Origin: Maridesulfovibrio sp.
GTDB taxonomy: Bacteria; Desulfobacterota; Desulfovibrionia; Desulfovibrionales; Desulfovibrionaceae
NCBI RefSeq assembly: GCF_963667685.1
Contig: NZ_OY763932.1
Span: forward strand, 453,691-517,690
Length of the DNA stretch: 64,000 nucleotides
Direction of reading: 5' to 3'
Made by a program: the position numbers and the translations under genes. Below are positions 20,604 to 28,749 of this stretch, piece by piece. The notes beneath the pieces were generated by a model that saw only the letters and a program-made list of their open reading frames with translations, was not told the DNA's origin and ran no database searches. Each line of letters starts with the position of its first letter. Positions within the stretch are counted from its first letter, which is position 1.

Positions 20604-20922
20604 AACTTTCCAGAGCGTCACGCTGACGCTCCATGTGAATTATCCACGCTTCCAATATTTCCAAGCCTTCCGGGGTGATGGAATAGACTCTTTTTGCCGG
20701 CCCGTCTCCTTCGGCATCCCATTTTGACTCTACAAGACCCTCTTCGTCCATCTGCCGCAAATGGCGGTAGATCATACCCGGAGGGGCTTCTCCACGCAAA
20801 AATCCATATCCGCTAATGGTCTGAATCAACTCGTAACCATATGAAGGTCCTGACTTTAGTGCCATCAACAACGAGGGCTGCACATAGCGCTGGGGCTTAC
20901 CCCCACCTGCTTTTTTCGACAT
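20575..20922 (-). CDS. PadR family transcriptional regulator
   Basis: This winged-helix DNA-binding protein has 115 residues. The PadR pattern is clear: QPSLLMALKSGPSYGYELIQTI, then GMIYRHLRQMDEEGLVES for the recognition helix and wing, then PAKRVYSITPEGLEILEAW and a C-terminal dimerisation helix. An AGGTG SD precedes the ATG. It converges on the TiaS-like gene with a 29-base overlap and diverges from the small gene at 21018. The AT-rich stretch around 20959-20975 between the latter two may hold its operator. The ligand is unknown. Confidence 0.92.
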   Translation of the reverse strand: MSKKAGGGKPQRYVQPSLLMALKSGPSYGYELIQTISGYGFLRGEAPPGMIYRHLRQMDEEGLVESKWDAEGDGPAKRVYSITPEGLEILEAWIIHMERQRDALESFIVRYKESV

Positions 20923-21017
20923 TTTTCACCTGTTCTTCTTGACTATATGTTCTTAGAGGATATATATCTAGTATAGACGAATATCCATAAAGACACAACA
21001 AACCAGAGGAGAGCTTT

Positions 21018-21224
21018 ATGAAAATCTTCGTAAGAGAAAGAGCAAGGGCAGACGAAGGAACCAAGCGCCCCCGCTACCGTGTTGTTGGCGTACAGGGCGA
21101 AGGGCTGACCATCAAGGTCAAGCGCATCCGCAAATGTGAGCTCAATCAAATTGCTGAGCACACAGGAGCTGAGATTGTATACCTTGAACGTGATGGCAAA
21201 GGCAGCGAAGGAAAGAAGGACTAG
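21018..21224 (+). CDS. small basic protein of unknown function
   Basis: This 68-residue protein is rich in Lys and Arg, with a short beta-strand-rich core (RYRVVGVQGEGLTIKVKRIRK), one Cys, and a charged C-terminal tail. It has a strong SD (GAGGAGAG, 6 bases upstream) and is followed at once by a terminator, so it is very likely a real monocistronic gene. It is divergent from the PadR regulator and could be its target. I do not recognise a family. Confidence 0.7.
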   Translation: MKIFVRERARADEGTKRPRYRVVGVQGEGLTIKVKRIRKCELNQIAEHTGAEIVYLERDGKGSEGKKD

Positions 21225-21227
21225 AAC

Positions 21228-21264
21228 AACCGGGGACCATGCTCAGCAGGGTCCCCGGTTTTAA
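21228..21264 (+). terminator. rho-independent terminator
   Basis: AACCGGGGACC and GGTCCCCGGTT form an 11-bp stem with a 10-base loop, followed by TTTAATTTTA. It ends the small gene and sits against the stop of the convergent molybdenum-storage gene. Confidence 0.9.
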
Positions 21265-21266
21265 TT

Positions 21267-22115
21267 TTATTTATATACGATGGTTCCGACATGCTCTCCG
21301 CGCAATGCGGCATGAACACATTCGGGATCGTGCAATACATCAATAATCTGGAACTGCTTGAGTGTCTTGGCATTTTTTAGGAAGGTCAGGACTGCCCGTT
21401 CCACAATCAGATCATCGAGATCCATTTCAATCAGTTCGTCCACATGGATGCGGTCATAGAACTTGAGGGTTTCGCGATCCTTGGCCTTTTTGGGGTCGTC
21501 CTCGTAAAGTCCTTTCTCATCTTTCAGATAAATAACTGACTTTGCACCGATGTTTTCTGCCAGCAGGAAAGCACCGGAGTCTGTACGGTGCGGCGGGATG
21601 GACCCGACTTCAGCGGGATGCTCGAAAAAACCGTAGGGCGGGATACCGGTGGTAATAGGCAGGTAGCCGAGCTGGCAGTACATATTAAGCTGCTCTAGAT
21701 GCTCACCATGCCCGATCTTTACGCCGCCGTGCTTAGCCAAAAGTATGGAAAGCATTTCCGCATTCTGCCACGAAACCTTATCGCCTAACTTTGAAAGAAC
21801 CCCGGTAGGCATGCCGAGGTCAATGCCAATGTTGTAGACGTGACGGGCTCGGGTTCCGCCCCCGGTCATGAGCAGAATCTTGTGCTCTTCCTTGGCCTTG
21901 ACCAGCTCATCAAGGATGGGAAAAAGTGCTTTAGCACCGCGGTCCATGATGGACTGCCCACCGATTTTCAGCACATTAACTTCCGGCTGCATATGGAAAT
22001 ACTCGTCTGCTTCTGTATTACGCAAACAATCTTTCCCCACAAGGGATTCACCCAACAGTTTGGTTTCTATGTGCAGACGGCCCTTCTCACCATCTTCCTT
22101 AATCAACTTACCCAT
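21267..22115 (-). CDS. molybdenum storage protein (MosB-like amino acid kinase fold)
   Basis: This is predicted to store molybdate or tungstate as polyoxometalate clusters in an ATP-dependent oligomeric cage, as the Azotobacter MosAB protein does. The 282-residue product has the UMP-kinase-like fold. It matches remembered MosB closely: VLKIGGQSIMDRG, TGGGTRARHVYNIGIDLG, LAKHGG, SIPPHRTDSGAFLLAENIGAKS, and the C-terminal ALRGEHVGTIVYK. ATG at 22115 is chosen because GGAGGG lies just upstream; the frame is open for 23 more codons. It follows the MOT1-type transporter gene by 75 bases on the same strand, which strongly supports a molybdate or tungstate role. Only one Mos subunit gene is present here, whereas Azotobacter has two. 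Confidence 0.85.
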   Translation of the reverse strand: MGKLIKEDGEKGRLHIETKLLGESLVGKDCLRNTEADEYFHMQPEVNVLKIGGQSIMDRGAKALFPILDELVKAKEEHKILLMTGGGTRARHVYNIGIDLGMPTGVLSKLGDKVSWQNAEMLSILLAKHGGVKIGHGEHLEQLNMYCQLGYLPITTGIPPYGFFEHPAEVGSIPPHRTDSGAFLLAENIGAKSVIYLKDEKGLYEDDPKKAKDRETLKFYDRIHVDELIEMDLDDLIVERAVLTFLKNAKTLKQFQIIDVLHDPECVHAALRGEHVGTIVYK

Positions 22116-22190
22116 AAGACCCTCCGTTTTATCAAAATTGTCCCCCCCGTTGATTTGATAGGGGGAGACAAGATTATAAACCATTTCCTA

Positions 22191-23384
22191 CTATTGAAAC
22201 ACCTTAAATTTTATAAAAACCATACTCAACACAATCCCGGCCCCGAATGCCCATGCGAGATTGCTGATCAAAGTAACTACCAGCATGAGGACGATTACGG
22301 CCTGTGCGGGGCGTCCAGTTATATCGCGCGCAGCCATTATCAATTGCAGTCCGGCGAAAACAAGCAGCACACCGAGCACCCCCATAGGAATAAGTTGCAG
22401 AACTTTTACCGACTCTGGACCGAATCCAATTGCCAGCAGAACAAAAAGCACACCGATAATAATATTTGAACCGCAGGTGCGCGCTCCGAAACGGTAATGC
22501 GCAGCAAGCCCCCCCGCACCATGGCAAACCGGCATACCACCCACCATGGCAGCAAAGCCATTGGCAAGCCCCATGCTTATACACAAAGCCCGGTCTGTTA
22601 CCCTGCGTCCTTCATCGCCGAAATATTCATAACTCAAGTCGCGGTTGGCAATAACGGCATTTCCAAGCGTCATTGGTATCTGGGGTAAAACAAGAGCCAG
22701 CAAGGCGAATGAAAACTCCTCACCGGAAGGAAAACCAAAAGGAAACAACTGCGGCAGATGAAACCCCAGACTAAGATCAGCCAGCCCCCGCCATGCACCA
22801 AGAAAACCGCCGAGAATCGCCCCGAAACCGACAACTACAAGACCTGCCGGAACACGTTTACTGTTGATCAATTTAAGGGTGACTAATCCGAAAATTAAAC
22901 CGAAGACCAGGCTGAGCGGAATCGGACCTAGTGCCTGATACGACAAAAAAGGCTCAACTTTGCCCAAAGTCTCCTGCAGACCGCTTGTGCCGGCCGCAAG
23001 ATAAACCCCTTTAAGCAGAAGCAGTATTCCTGTCGAAACCTGCACGCCACGGATAACAGGCAATGGAATCAATCGGGAAGCCTTGTTGACCAATCCGCTT
23101 GCGCCAAGGAAAAACAGGAATACGGCGACAATCATCCCGGACGCGCTTATCACCGCCGGGCTTAGCGACTGGGCGATAGCATAAGCTGAAATCACTTTCA
23201 TGGGCTGCACCGCAATGGGAACCCGATAGTACATACCGCCTAAAAGATAGAAAACTCCTACTGTTAGAAACAGCCCTGTAGCGGAAAGCCCGTTAACAAT
23301 TATCATGGCAAAAGCCAGAGGCAGCATGGCACCCAGATCACCGACAGAACCGGCCCATTCCATCCTGTTTAAACTTATACGCAC
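22191..23384 (-). CDS. MOT1-type molybdate/sulfate transporter
   Basis: This integral membrane protein of 397 residues has about ten to twelve helices and belongs to the MOT1 branch of the SulP superfamily. It lacks a C-terminal STAS domain, as MOT1 proteins do. Family segments seen include the opening EWAGSVGDLGAMLPL, PIAVQPMKVISAYAIA, LPQIPMTLGNAVIAN, and GGMPVCHGAGGLAAHYRFGARTCG. Plant MOT1 imports molybdate with high affinity. The downstream molybdenum-storage gene makes molybdate (or tungstate) import the best guess here. The likely promoter lies in 23385-23625, where a TATACTATAAAATA stretch is visible. Confidence 0.88.
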   Translation of the reverse strand: MRISLNRMEWAGSVGDLGAMLPLAFAMIIVNGLSATGLFLTVGVFYLLGGMYYRVPIAVQPMKVISAYAIAQSLSPAVISASGMIVAVFLFFLGASGLVNKASRLIPLPVIRGVQVSTGILLLLKGVYLAAGTSGLQETLGKVEPFLSYQALGPIPLSLVFGLIFGLVTLKLINSKRVPAGLVVVGFGAILGGFLGAWRGLADLSLGFHLPQLFPFGFPSGEEFSFALLALVLPQIPMTLGNAVIANRDLSYEYFGDEGRRVTDRALCISMGLANGFAAMVGGMPVCHGAGGLAAHYRFGARTCGSNIIIGVLFVLLAIGFGPESVKVLQLIPMGVLGVLLVFAGLQLIMAARDITGRPAQAVIVLMLVVTLISNLAWAFGAGIVLSMVFIKFKVFQ

Positions 23385-23625
23385 TGCGATCCCTCTATTT
23401 CTATCATCTCAGGTTACATTAATACTGTATTATACTATAAAATAACAATGTTTTTAAAAGATGACACTGTAGACATAATTTCATCAGACATTTCCACATA
23501 CATATAAGAGACTCCCGGACGTTTTAGCACACCGGGAGTTTCACAAATTGAATCAGGAACATGACAAGACATATCTTCCCAAGTAACCATAAATGACAAC
23601 TTACTTGAATGTAACATGTTCAAAT

Positions 23626-23656
23626 AAAAAAAGTCACCCTGATTTGGGTGACTTTT
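23626..23656. terminator. bidirectional rho-independent terminator
   Basis: AAAAAGTCACCC and GGGTGACTTTTT pair perfectly around TGATTT. On the minus strand it follows the small gene at 23678-23953. Confidence 0.9.
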
Positions 23657-23677
23657 TAAGATTCCATCGTTTCAATA

Positions 23678-23953
23678 CTACCACGGCATCGGGTCGGGCA
23701 GGATTACGTCATCGGAATAATCATACTGATCGAATTGCTCCGAAAACCAGTCGAAGAATTCAAAATAGGGAAAAATCTTTCGCCCGGCTTCCACCTTATC
23801 CAGGGCCTTCTCGCCGTCAATATCAATTGCCTTGGAATCAAGGGCCATGATGGGCACCAGATCCTGTGGGCAGACATAGGCAACATTACCCACAACATAG
23901 TAACGAATTTCGTACTTTTTATAGGTAACTTTTTTTACAACCGTTTTGCTCAT
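23678..23953 (-). CDS. small acidic protein of unknown function
   Basis: The product is about 91 residues. It begins with a basic strand-rich part (TVVKKVTYKKYEIRYYVVG), then a Cys in VCPQDL, and ends in a very acidic, aromatic tail (SEQFDQYDYSDD). ATG at 23953 has a GAGAGG SD 5 bases upstream and its own terminator follows. No family is recognised. It lies between the molybdenum genes and methylglyoxal synthase with clear gaps on each side. Confidence 0.65.
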   Translation of the reverse strand: MSKTVVKKVTYKKYEIRYYVVGNVAYVCPQDLVPIMALDSKAIDIDGEKALDKVEAGRKIFPYFEFFDWFSEQFDQYDYSDDVILPDPMPW

Positions 23954-24021
23954 ACACACCTCTCACTTGATCTCTCAAAATTCAGCAGGTCATAAATCAA
24001 ATGGAGACACTGTTCAACAGC

Positions 24022-24495
24022 TTAAATTTTGCGCTGGATATAGTCCCTGAAATCAGTTTCCTTCCGTTGAAACTTCCCTTCAAAAAAAGGTGAAGAAATG
24101 AGGAATTCAGCGGTCGAACGGTTGCTGGCAGTCGGGATATTATATAGGACAGCCAGACGCAGCAGGGCTTTCACGTCAACATCATGCGGTTGCGGTTGCA
24201 TGGGGTCCCAAAAAAAGATCAGCACATCAATTTTACCTTCGGAGATCATAGCCCCTAACTGCTGATCTCCACCCAGCGGACCGGATTTCAATTTGTTTAC
24301 CGATTTGAAATCATAACTATCATCATTCTTCTGGGTCACCCTTTCCTTGATCATTGCTTCTACCAGTCCCCCAGTGGTCCCGGTAGCCACAAGGTTATGT
24401 CTGGACAATATCATATGGTTGCAGTCCACGAAGTCGAGCAATTCTTTTTTACAATTATCGTGTGCGACTACGGCTATATTTTTTACTATGCTCAT
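24022..24495 (-). CDS. mgsA: methylglyoxal synthase
   Basis: This enzyme converts dihydroxyacetone phosphate to methylglyoxal and phosphate, a bypass of lower glycolysis. The 157-residue protein shows the family's N-terminal IAVVAHDNCKKEL and the phosphate-binding LVATGTTGG. The signature GPLGGDQQLGAMI contains the catalytic Asp-Gln region, and DVLIFFWDPMQPQPHDVDVKALLR follows. ATG at 24495 is preferred because AGGA is properly spaced before it. ATG at 24504 abuts the SD and is unlikely. Length is typical of the family. It is monocistronic by its spacing. Confidence 0.93.
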   Translation of the reverse strand: MSIVKNIAVVAHDNCKKELLDFVDCNHMILSRHNLVATGTTGGLVEAMIKERVTQKNDDSYDFKSVNKLKSGPLGGDQQLGAMISEGKIDVLIFFWDPMQPQPHDVDVKALLRLAVLYNIPTASNRSTAEFLISSPFFEGKFQRKETDFRDYIQRKI

Positions 24496-24598
24496 GGCTG
24501 TCATCCTCTTGAAGTTAAAAGATAATCAATATTCAACACTATGCCATGAGCTAAAAAGAATGTCACTTCAGCAATGTTAAGAGTGTAAAAACAAAAAG

Positions 24599-24623
24599 GG
24601 CTGCCGAAAATTCAGCAGCCCGA
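24599..24623. terminator. rho-independent terminator
   Basis: GGGCTGC and GCAGCCC form a stem around a 10-base loop. An A-rich flank on the plus strand gives a T run on the minus strand. It lies 21 bases beyond the stop of the Sec-type ArsC/Spx gene on the minus strand. Confidence 0.82.
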
Positions 24624-24643
24624 AAAATTCATAGATCCGATCC

Positions 24644-24991
24644 TTAAAAATGCTCTTCCCACTCTTTAAGTTTGAAGCCGATAAGGACAAAGTTGTCTGC
24701 GACAAGAACTGGCCGCTTGCAAAGCATTCCGTCACCGGAAAGAAGCTCGAAAAGATCAGAGTCAGACATGGAGTCTATTGTTTCTTTCAGCCCCATTTCC
24801 TTATATTTTTTACCATTGGTATTAACAAACTTCTTTTTATCCACTCCGGAAATTTTCTGCCAGCTGAGAAATTCATCTTTTGTCGGGGTCTCTTTAACAA
24901 TATGGCGGATAGTGAAATCCACCCCTTTCTCTTCAAGCCAAGCCTTGGCTTTGCGGGAAGTGGTTCAGCTCGGATAATGCATTAGAATCAT
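24644..24991 (-). CDS. ArsC/Spx-family selenoprotein (in-frame TGA read as selenocysteine)
   Basis: The frame starts at ATG 24991 (GGAG SD 10 bases upstream), reads MILMHYPS, meets TGA at 24965-24967, and continues as TTSRKAKAWLEEKGVDF and on to a stop at 24644. That gives 115 residues including the TGA codon. The family (YusI/Spx/ArsC-like thioredoxin fold) has YPKC-x-x-CRKA here, so the TGA sits exactly at the catalytic Cys and should encode selenocysteine. The second Cys of the usual CxxC is Ser. The downstream part matches the family: GVDKKKFVNTNGKKYKE, then SGDGMLCKRPVLV, with one Cys that might form a selenenylsulfide. A gene caller would start it at GTG 24922 and lose the active site. 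The reaction is probably thiol-dependent reduction; the substrate is unknown. Confidence 0.85.
24919..24964 (-). promoter_or_regulatory. SECIS-like hairpin following the in-frame TGA
   Basis: Directly after the TGA the minus strand can fold. AAGCCAA and TTGGCTT (24935-24951) pair as a 7-bp upper stem with loop GGC. CCAC/GTGG and CCC/GGG can form a lower stem with a small bulge. The apical loop begins about 20 bases after the TGA and its first base is G. Both fit the published bacterial SECIS consensus (loop 16-37 bases away, G in the first two loop positions). Confidence 0.75.
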
Positions 24992-25098
24992 GTTTTTTAT
25001 TCTCCGTCTTAAGATTGCGGACAATCCTGAATATTTTTCACATAGATATCATAAATAAGTACAAGCTACAAGCATAGACAAAAACAGCACAAAGAAAA

Positions 25099-25130
25099 AG
25101 GCCCCCATGAAACCCATGGGGACCTTTCCG
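25099..25130 (-). terminator. rho-independent terminator
   Basis: AAAGG.CCCCATG and CATGGGG.CCTTT pair around AAAC. On the minus strand it follows the chemoreceptor at 25152-27164. Confidence 0.85.
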
Positions 25131-25151
25131 CTTTTATAAGGGGATAATTAT

Positions 25152-27164
25152 TTAAAACTTTTCAAAATCACTGTCATCGGCTTCCATATCCAGTGAGAGT
25201 CCGCCGAAACCGGACTCGGCTTTCGATCCAGTTGCTGGCGTCTGCCGTGATTTCGGGCGCGCCGGAGCTGCAGTAGGAACGTGTGCTGGTTCTGCATGTC
25301 TTGCAGTGCTCACCGGTAAAGCTCTAGGCTGTGCATAGGAGGAGTGACCATAGCCGCCAACCTTGAAAAAGGACATGGTGTTTTCAAGCATGGCACTCTG
25401 CGAGGATAGCTGTTCACTGGTAGACGCCATCTCTTCCGATGCAGAAGCATTCTGTTGAATAACAGAATCAAGTTGGGAAATAGCCTTGCTGATCTGCCCT
25501 GCTCCTGTGTTCTGCTCCGCACTGGCGGAAGAGATTTCCTGAACCAGCTCTGCGGTCTTCTGAATATTTGGGACAAGGTTTTCAAGCATTTCCCCTGCCT
25601 TCTCCGCAACTGTCACGGTTGAGGAAGAAAGCTCACTGATTTCCCCGGCGGCATTACCACTGCGCTCGGCCAACTTGCGGACCTCGGCGGCAACAACGGC
25701 AAATCCCTTACCATGTTCTCCGGCGCGGGCCGCTTCAATTGCTGCGTTCAAAGCCAGCAGATTGGTCTGGCGGGCAATTTCTTCGATAATGGAAATCTTT
25801 TCAGCAATATTCTTCATAGCCGCTACAGCTTCAGAAACAGCGGAACCGCTTTCCTGGGCATCTGCAGCAGACTTGAGAGCAATCTCCTCAGTGGTCTGCG
25901 CGTTAAGAGTATTCTGCTTAATGTTGCTGGCCATCTCCTCAATGGATGCGGAAACTTCTTCAATAGAAGCGGCCTGTTCTGTAGCTCCCTGGGAAAGGCC
26001 TTCGGCAGAAGCTGAAAGCTCGGTGCTGCCGGAAGCCACATTGCTTGCCCCTGCGCGCACGTCTGAGACAACCCTTGTAAGCTGGGCCGCCATTTCACGC
26101 ATATTTCCGTAAACACCTATGGCTGGTTCATTAAATTTAAGATCTAGATCACCGCCTGCAATACTCTGGGCAACATGGGCAATGTCCGCGGGGTCACTTC
26201 CGAGCTGCCTGCTGATGGTTCTGATGATCAGAATAGCCGTAATAATACCCACCGCAATAGCAATAATGCTGATAACTATCGCCAGCATTACCGCCTGGCT
26301 GTTAGCTGCTTGAAGTTTCGGACCAAGGGCTTCCTGCTCCGTCATGACTGAAAGTTTAACTTCCTCGACATTGTTAGCGATATTCGGTCCAAGTATGTCC
26401 AGATGATTCTGCGTGATATCATTGCGATTGCTGACGACTTTCGTCAGTTTGACAAAAGTTGATGCATACTTTTCCTCAAGCTCTATTATTTCCGCAAGCA
26501 ATCTGCGCCGCCCCGGATTTTGCAGACCGCGGTCAAGATCGCCGAGCATCTTTTTCAATTCATCCATTTCGACTCCAACCCGTTCTATATGCTCTTTGGC
26601 ATTATTCTCCATAAATTTCAGGACGTACAAACGGGCCAACAGCAGGTTACGCATAGCATGTCCGGCTTTTACCGCCGCAATCATATCATTATCTTGTTCA
26701 GCTGTTTCGAGAATCCGGGTCAGCTTCTTTTCCATAAGCGGTCCAGCTACATTGAGCACATTTTTGAAATAACCATCCCGCTCTGCGCGTAACTTCTTAA
26801 TCTTTTCGAAATATTCACCATAAGATTTTATATCATTATTCACTTTCGCAATAAGACTGGCACGTTCAGGTGACTTGATTTCTGCAAGAGCTTCATTAAT
26901 GAATTCAGTCATTTTAGCAAAATACTCATCATAATGCTTAATATCAGCATCGCTTCCAGTAAGGATAAAATCCTTAACATTCATACGCACCATGAGCATA
27001 TTTGCCTGTAGATTTCCACTGAGATTGGTATCTATTGCCAACCCCCTGTAATCTTTGAACCCCTCACTGGAATTTCCAAGAGCCCAAAAGGAGATTGCCG
27101 CCAACAAAAGCAGTAAGCCCAGAACAGAACCGAACCCGAGCATCAATTTAGCCGATAATTTCAT
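25152..27164 (-). CDS. methyl-accepting chemotaxis protein with helical (HBM-like) sensor
   Basis: This inner-membrane chemoreceptor has 670 residues. ATG at 27164 has a GGGGGGAAAT SD, and 25 extra upstream codons lack one. A first helix at about 8-28 is followed by a long all-helical periplasmic domain (about 30-285), then a second helix near 290-312 and a HAMP domain. The methyl-accepting domain has its tip ([20 protein letters not shown]) near 475-500. The C-terminal tail is rich in Ala, Pro and Arg and ends in acidic residues. The sensor is clearly related to that of the receptor at 10485 (shared DYRGLA, TNL, QAN, PERASL motifs). In HBM receptors such domains bind organic acids, but the ligand here is unknown. 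Confidence 0.93.
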   Translation of the reverse strand: MKLSAKLMLGFGSVLGLLLLLAAISFWALGNSSEGFKDYRGLAIDTNLSGNLQANMLMVRMNVKDFILTGSDADIKHYDEYFAKMTEFINEALAEIKSPERASLIAKVNNDIKSYGEYFEKIKKLRAERDGYFKNVLNVAGPLMEKKLTRILETAEQDNDMIAAVKAGHAMRNLLLARLYVLKFMENNAKEHIERVGVEMDELKKMLGDLDRGLQNPGRRRLLAEIIELEEKYASTFVKLTKVVSNRNDITQNHLDILGPNIANNVEEVKLSVMTEQEALGPKLQAANSQAVMLAIVISIIAIAVGIITAILIIRTISRQLGSDPADIAHVAQSIAGGDLDLKFNEPAIGVYGNMREMAAQLTRVVSDVRAGASNVASGSTELSASAEGLSQGATEQAASIEEVSASIEEMASNIKQNTLNAQTTEEIALKSAADAQESGSAVSEAVAAMKNIAEKISIIEEIARQTNLLALNAAIEAARAGEHGKGFAVVAAEVRKLAERSGNAAGEISELSSSTVTVAEKAGEMLENLVPNIQKTAELVQEISSASAEQNTGAGQISKAISQLDSVIQQNASASEEMASTSEQLSSQSAMLENTMSFFKVGGYGHSSYAQPRALPVSTARHAEPAHVPTAAPARPKSRQTPATGSKAESGFGGLSLDMEADDSDFEKF

Positions 27165-27325
27165 ATTTCCCCCCAATAAGCAGTTTTTCTCCAGCCAGTA
27201 AACATAGCCGAGTATGACACTAGAACCCTTAGCGTACACTACTCTGATACTTTATTTAAGATAAAAAATGCATTGAACTGAAGAAAGACGAGTAAATTTG
27301 CAAGAAATTGAAATTCTCCAATATA

Positions 27326-27353
27326 AAAAGGGTGGCTGAAAATTCAGCCACCC
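27326..27353. terminator. rho-independent terminator
   Basis: AAGGGTGGCTGAA and TTCAGCCACCCTT pair perfectly around AA and are flanked by A and T runs. On the minus strand it follows the flavoprotein at 27389. Confidence 0.9.
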
Positions 27354-27388
27354 TTCTTTATTCATGAATTGTTTGGCTACAGACCAGG

Positions 27389-28003
27389 TTAGCCATGCGA
27401 ATTATCAACCTTGGGAAAACTGTCCAAATGAGGCTTGATGGCCTTTCCGAGCCACGCAATACATTCGCCAAGATTATACATATTGACCATACCTTCTCCA
27501 TCTTCTTTTACTTCACCTTTATCCAAGCCATACCCCATATTCCAGTAAGTGGCGCCGGGAATAATCATTCCACTGATCTGGTAAAGATGGTTGATGGTAT
27601 CAAATACGTGGGTTGCCCCTCCTCGGCGTACGGCTACAACCGCTCCGCCAATCTTACCTGCGAGCTGGCGGTCATTAGCGATAGCCACCAGTCCAGAACG
27701 GTCTATTAAAGCTTTGATTTCTGCGGTGACATCAGTGAAATATGTTGGGGAACCAATTACAATAGCATCGGCACGGACCATTTTCTCGTAAACTTCATTT
27801 AATTTATCGGAGTCTACCGCACATTTTCCATTCTTATTTTCAAAACATTTCATGCAGGCGATACAACCGCGAATATTCTTACCGCCAAGTTGATAAAGTT
27901 CGGTTTCCCAACCTGCCTTGTCGAGTGGTTCAAGGACCTTGTTCAGCAGAACTTCAGTATTGCCGCCCTTACGCGGGCTGCCATTAATAGCAAGTACGTA
28001 CAT
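27389..28003 (-). CDS. flavodoxin-like NADPH-dependent FMN reductase / iron-sulfur flavoprotein
   Basis: This cytoplasmic flavoprotein has 204 residues. ATG at 28003 follows AGGAGAAGGA directly; the frame is open for 15 more codons. FMN phosphate binding is visible in NGSPRKGGNTEVLL. The Cys-rich CIACMKCFENKNGKC segment is the compact motif of the archaeal-type iron-sulfur flavoproteins. The flavin-edge motif GSPTYFTDVTAEIKALIDR and the RRGGATH loop follow. It probably transfers electrons from NAD(P)H or ferredoxin to small acceptors such as quinones or O2 products. The physiological partner is unknown. Confidence 0.9.
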   Translation of the reverse strand: MYVLAINGSPRKGGNTEVLLNKVLEPLDKAGWETELYQLGGKNIRGCIACMKCFENKNGKCAVDSDKLNEVYEKMVRADAIVIGSPTYFTDVTAEIKALIDRSGLVAIANDRQLAGKIGGAVVAVRRGGATHVFDTINHLYQISGMIIPGATYWNMGYGLDKGEVKEDGEGMVNMYNLGECIAWLGKAIKPHLDSFPKVDNSHG

Positions 28004-28749
28004 TTCCTTCTCCTGTATTTTATAAGAATTCACACTTAAGCATACCAATTAAAATCACCGATAATCTTCTCCACACCATAATACAATTTAACATTCAATC
28101 CTCTATGACACCATTATTTTGCAGTCTTTCAGGTCCCAGTAATGGAACCACAGACCCGCCTGCAAAAGGTTTAAGAATTCTAACTATTGCTGCACGGCTT
28201 CACCGGACGATAATGGAATATTATTCTTGGCAATTTGAGGACTTAAAACGACATAGCTATATGCTGTTCAATCTAATCTTCACTATTTTACACAGCATTG
28301 ATCAGAGTAGTGTATGGATACTGATTCTACTCACGATATTAGGTAAGCTAAACCAGTATATCCGGATAGCTTTACGGTGTTTATCAACTGACATAAAAAA
28401 GTAACAATCTATGTTAAAAATTCTACTATAATGCTGAGCATCATAATATAATTTTTTTAAATATTATCGATACCGCGTGGCTTGGTGCATACTAAACAAT
28501 ATATCTCAGCATATCTTGCCAGATGCAGCATGATCGAGGAGAAAGGAAGATATTCTCCTGAGTTTACCTTAACAGTTACCATGATTAGTTTCAATATAAC
28601 CACATGGCCGCAGTCCAAGAGTCAAAATAATATGCTAGTGTATAACTGATCCATATGCTATTACCTCTGGCGCATAGAGAACCTAGATGTGTTGATCCCA
28701 AAAAACACGTTTCTTCTGACAACCTCACGAGAACAATGGATTATAAAGA
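28004..28749. other. long intergenic region without a convincing gene
   Basis: A 99-codon open frame at 28105-28404 (plus) has no SD and an unlikely composition, so I do not call it. The rest is AT-rich. No repeat, terminator or RNA structure could be identified with confidence. The final 200 bases probably hold the promoter for the EAL-HDOD gene. Confidence 0.4.

Noticed and set aside
24644..24922. ArsC/Spx-family gene starting at GTG 24922
   Set aside because: This start removes the conserved N-terminal strand and the active site; the frame upstream through the TGA restores both.
28105..28404. 99-codon open frame on the plus strand in a 700-base gap
   Set aside because: No SD, no recognisable family, and an amino acid pattern unlike the neighbouring genes.
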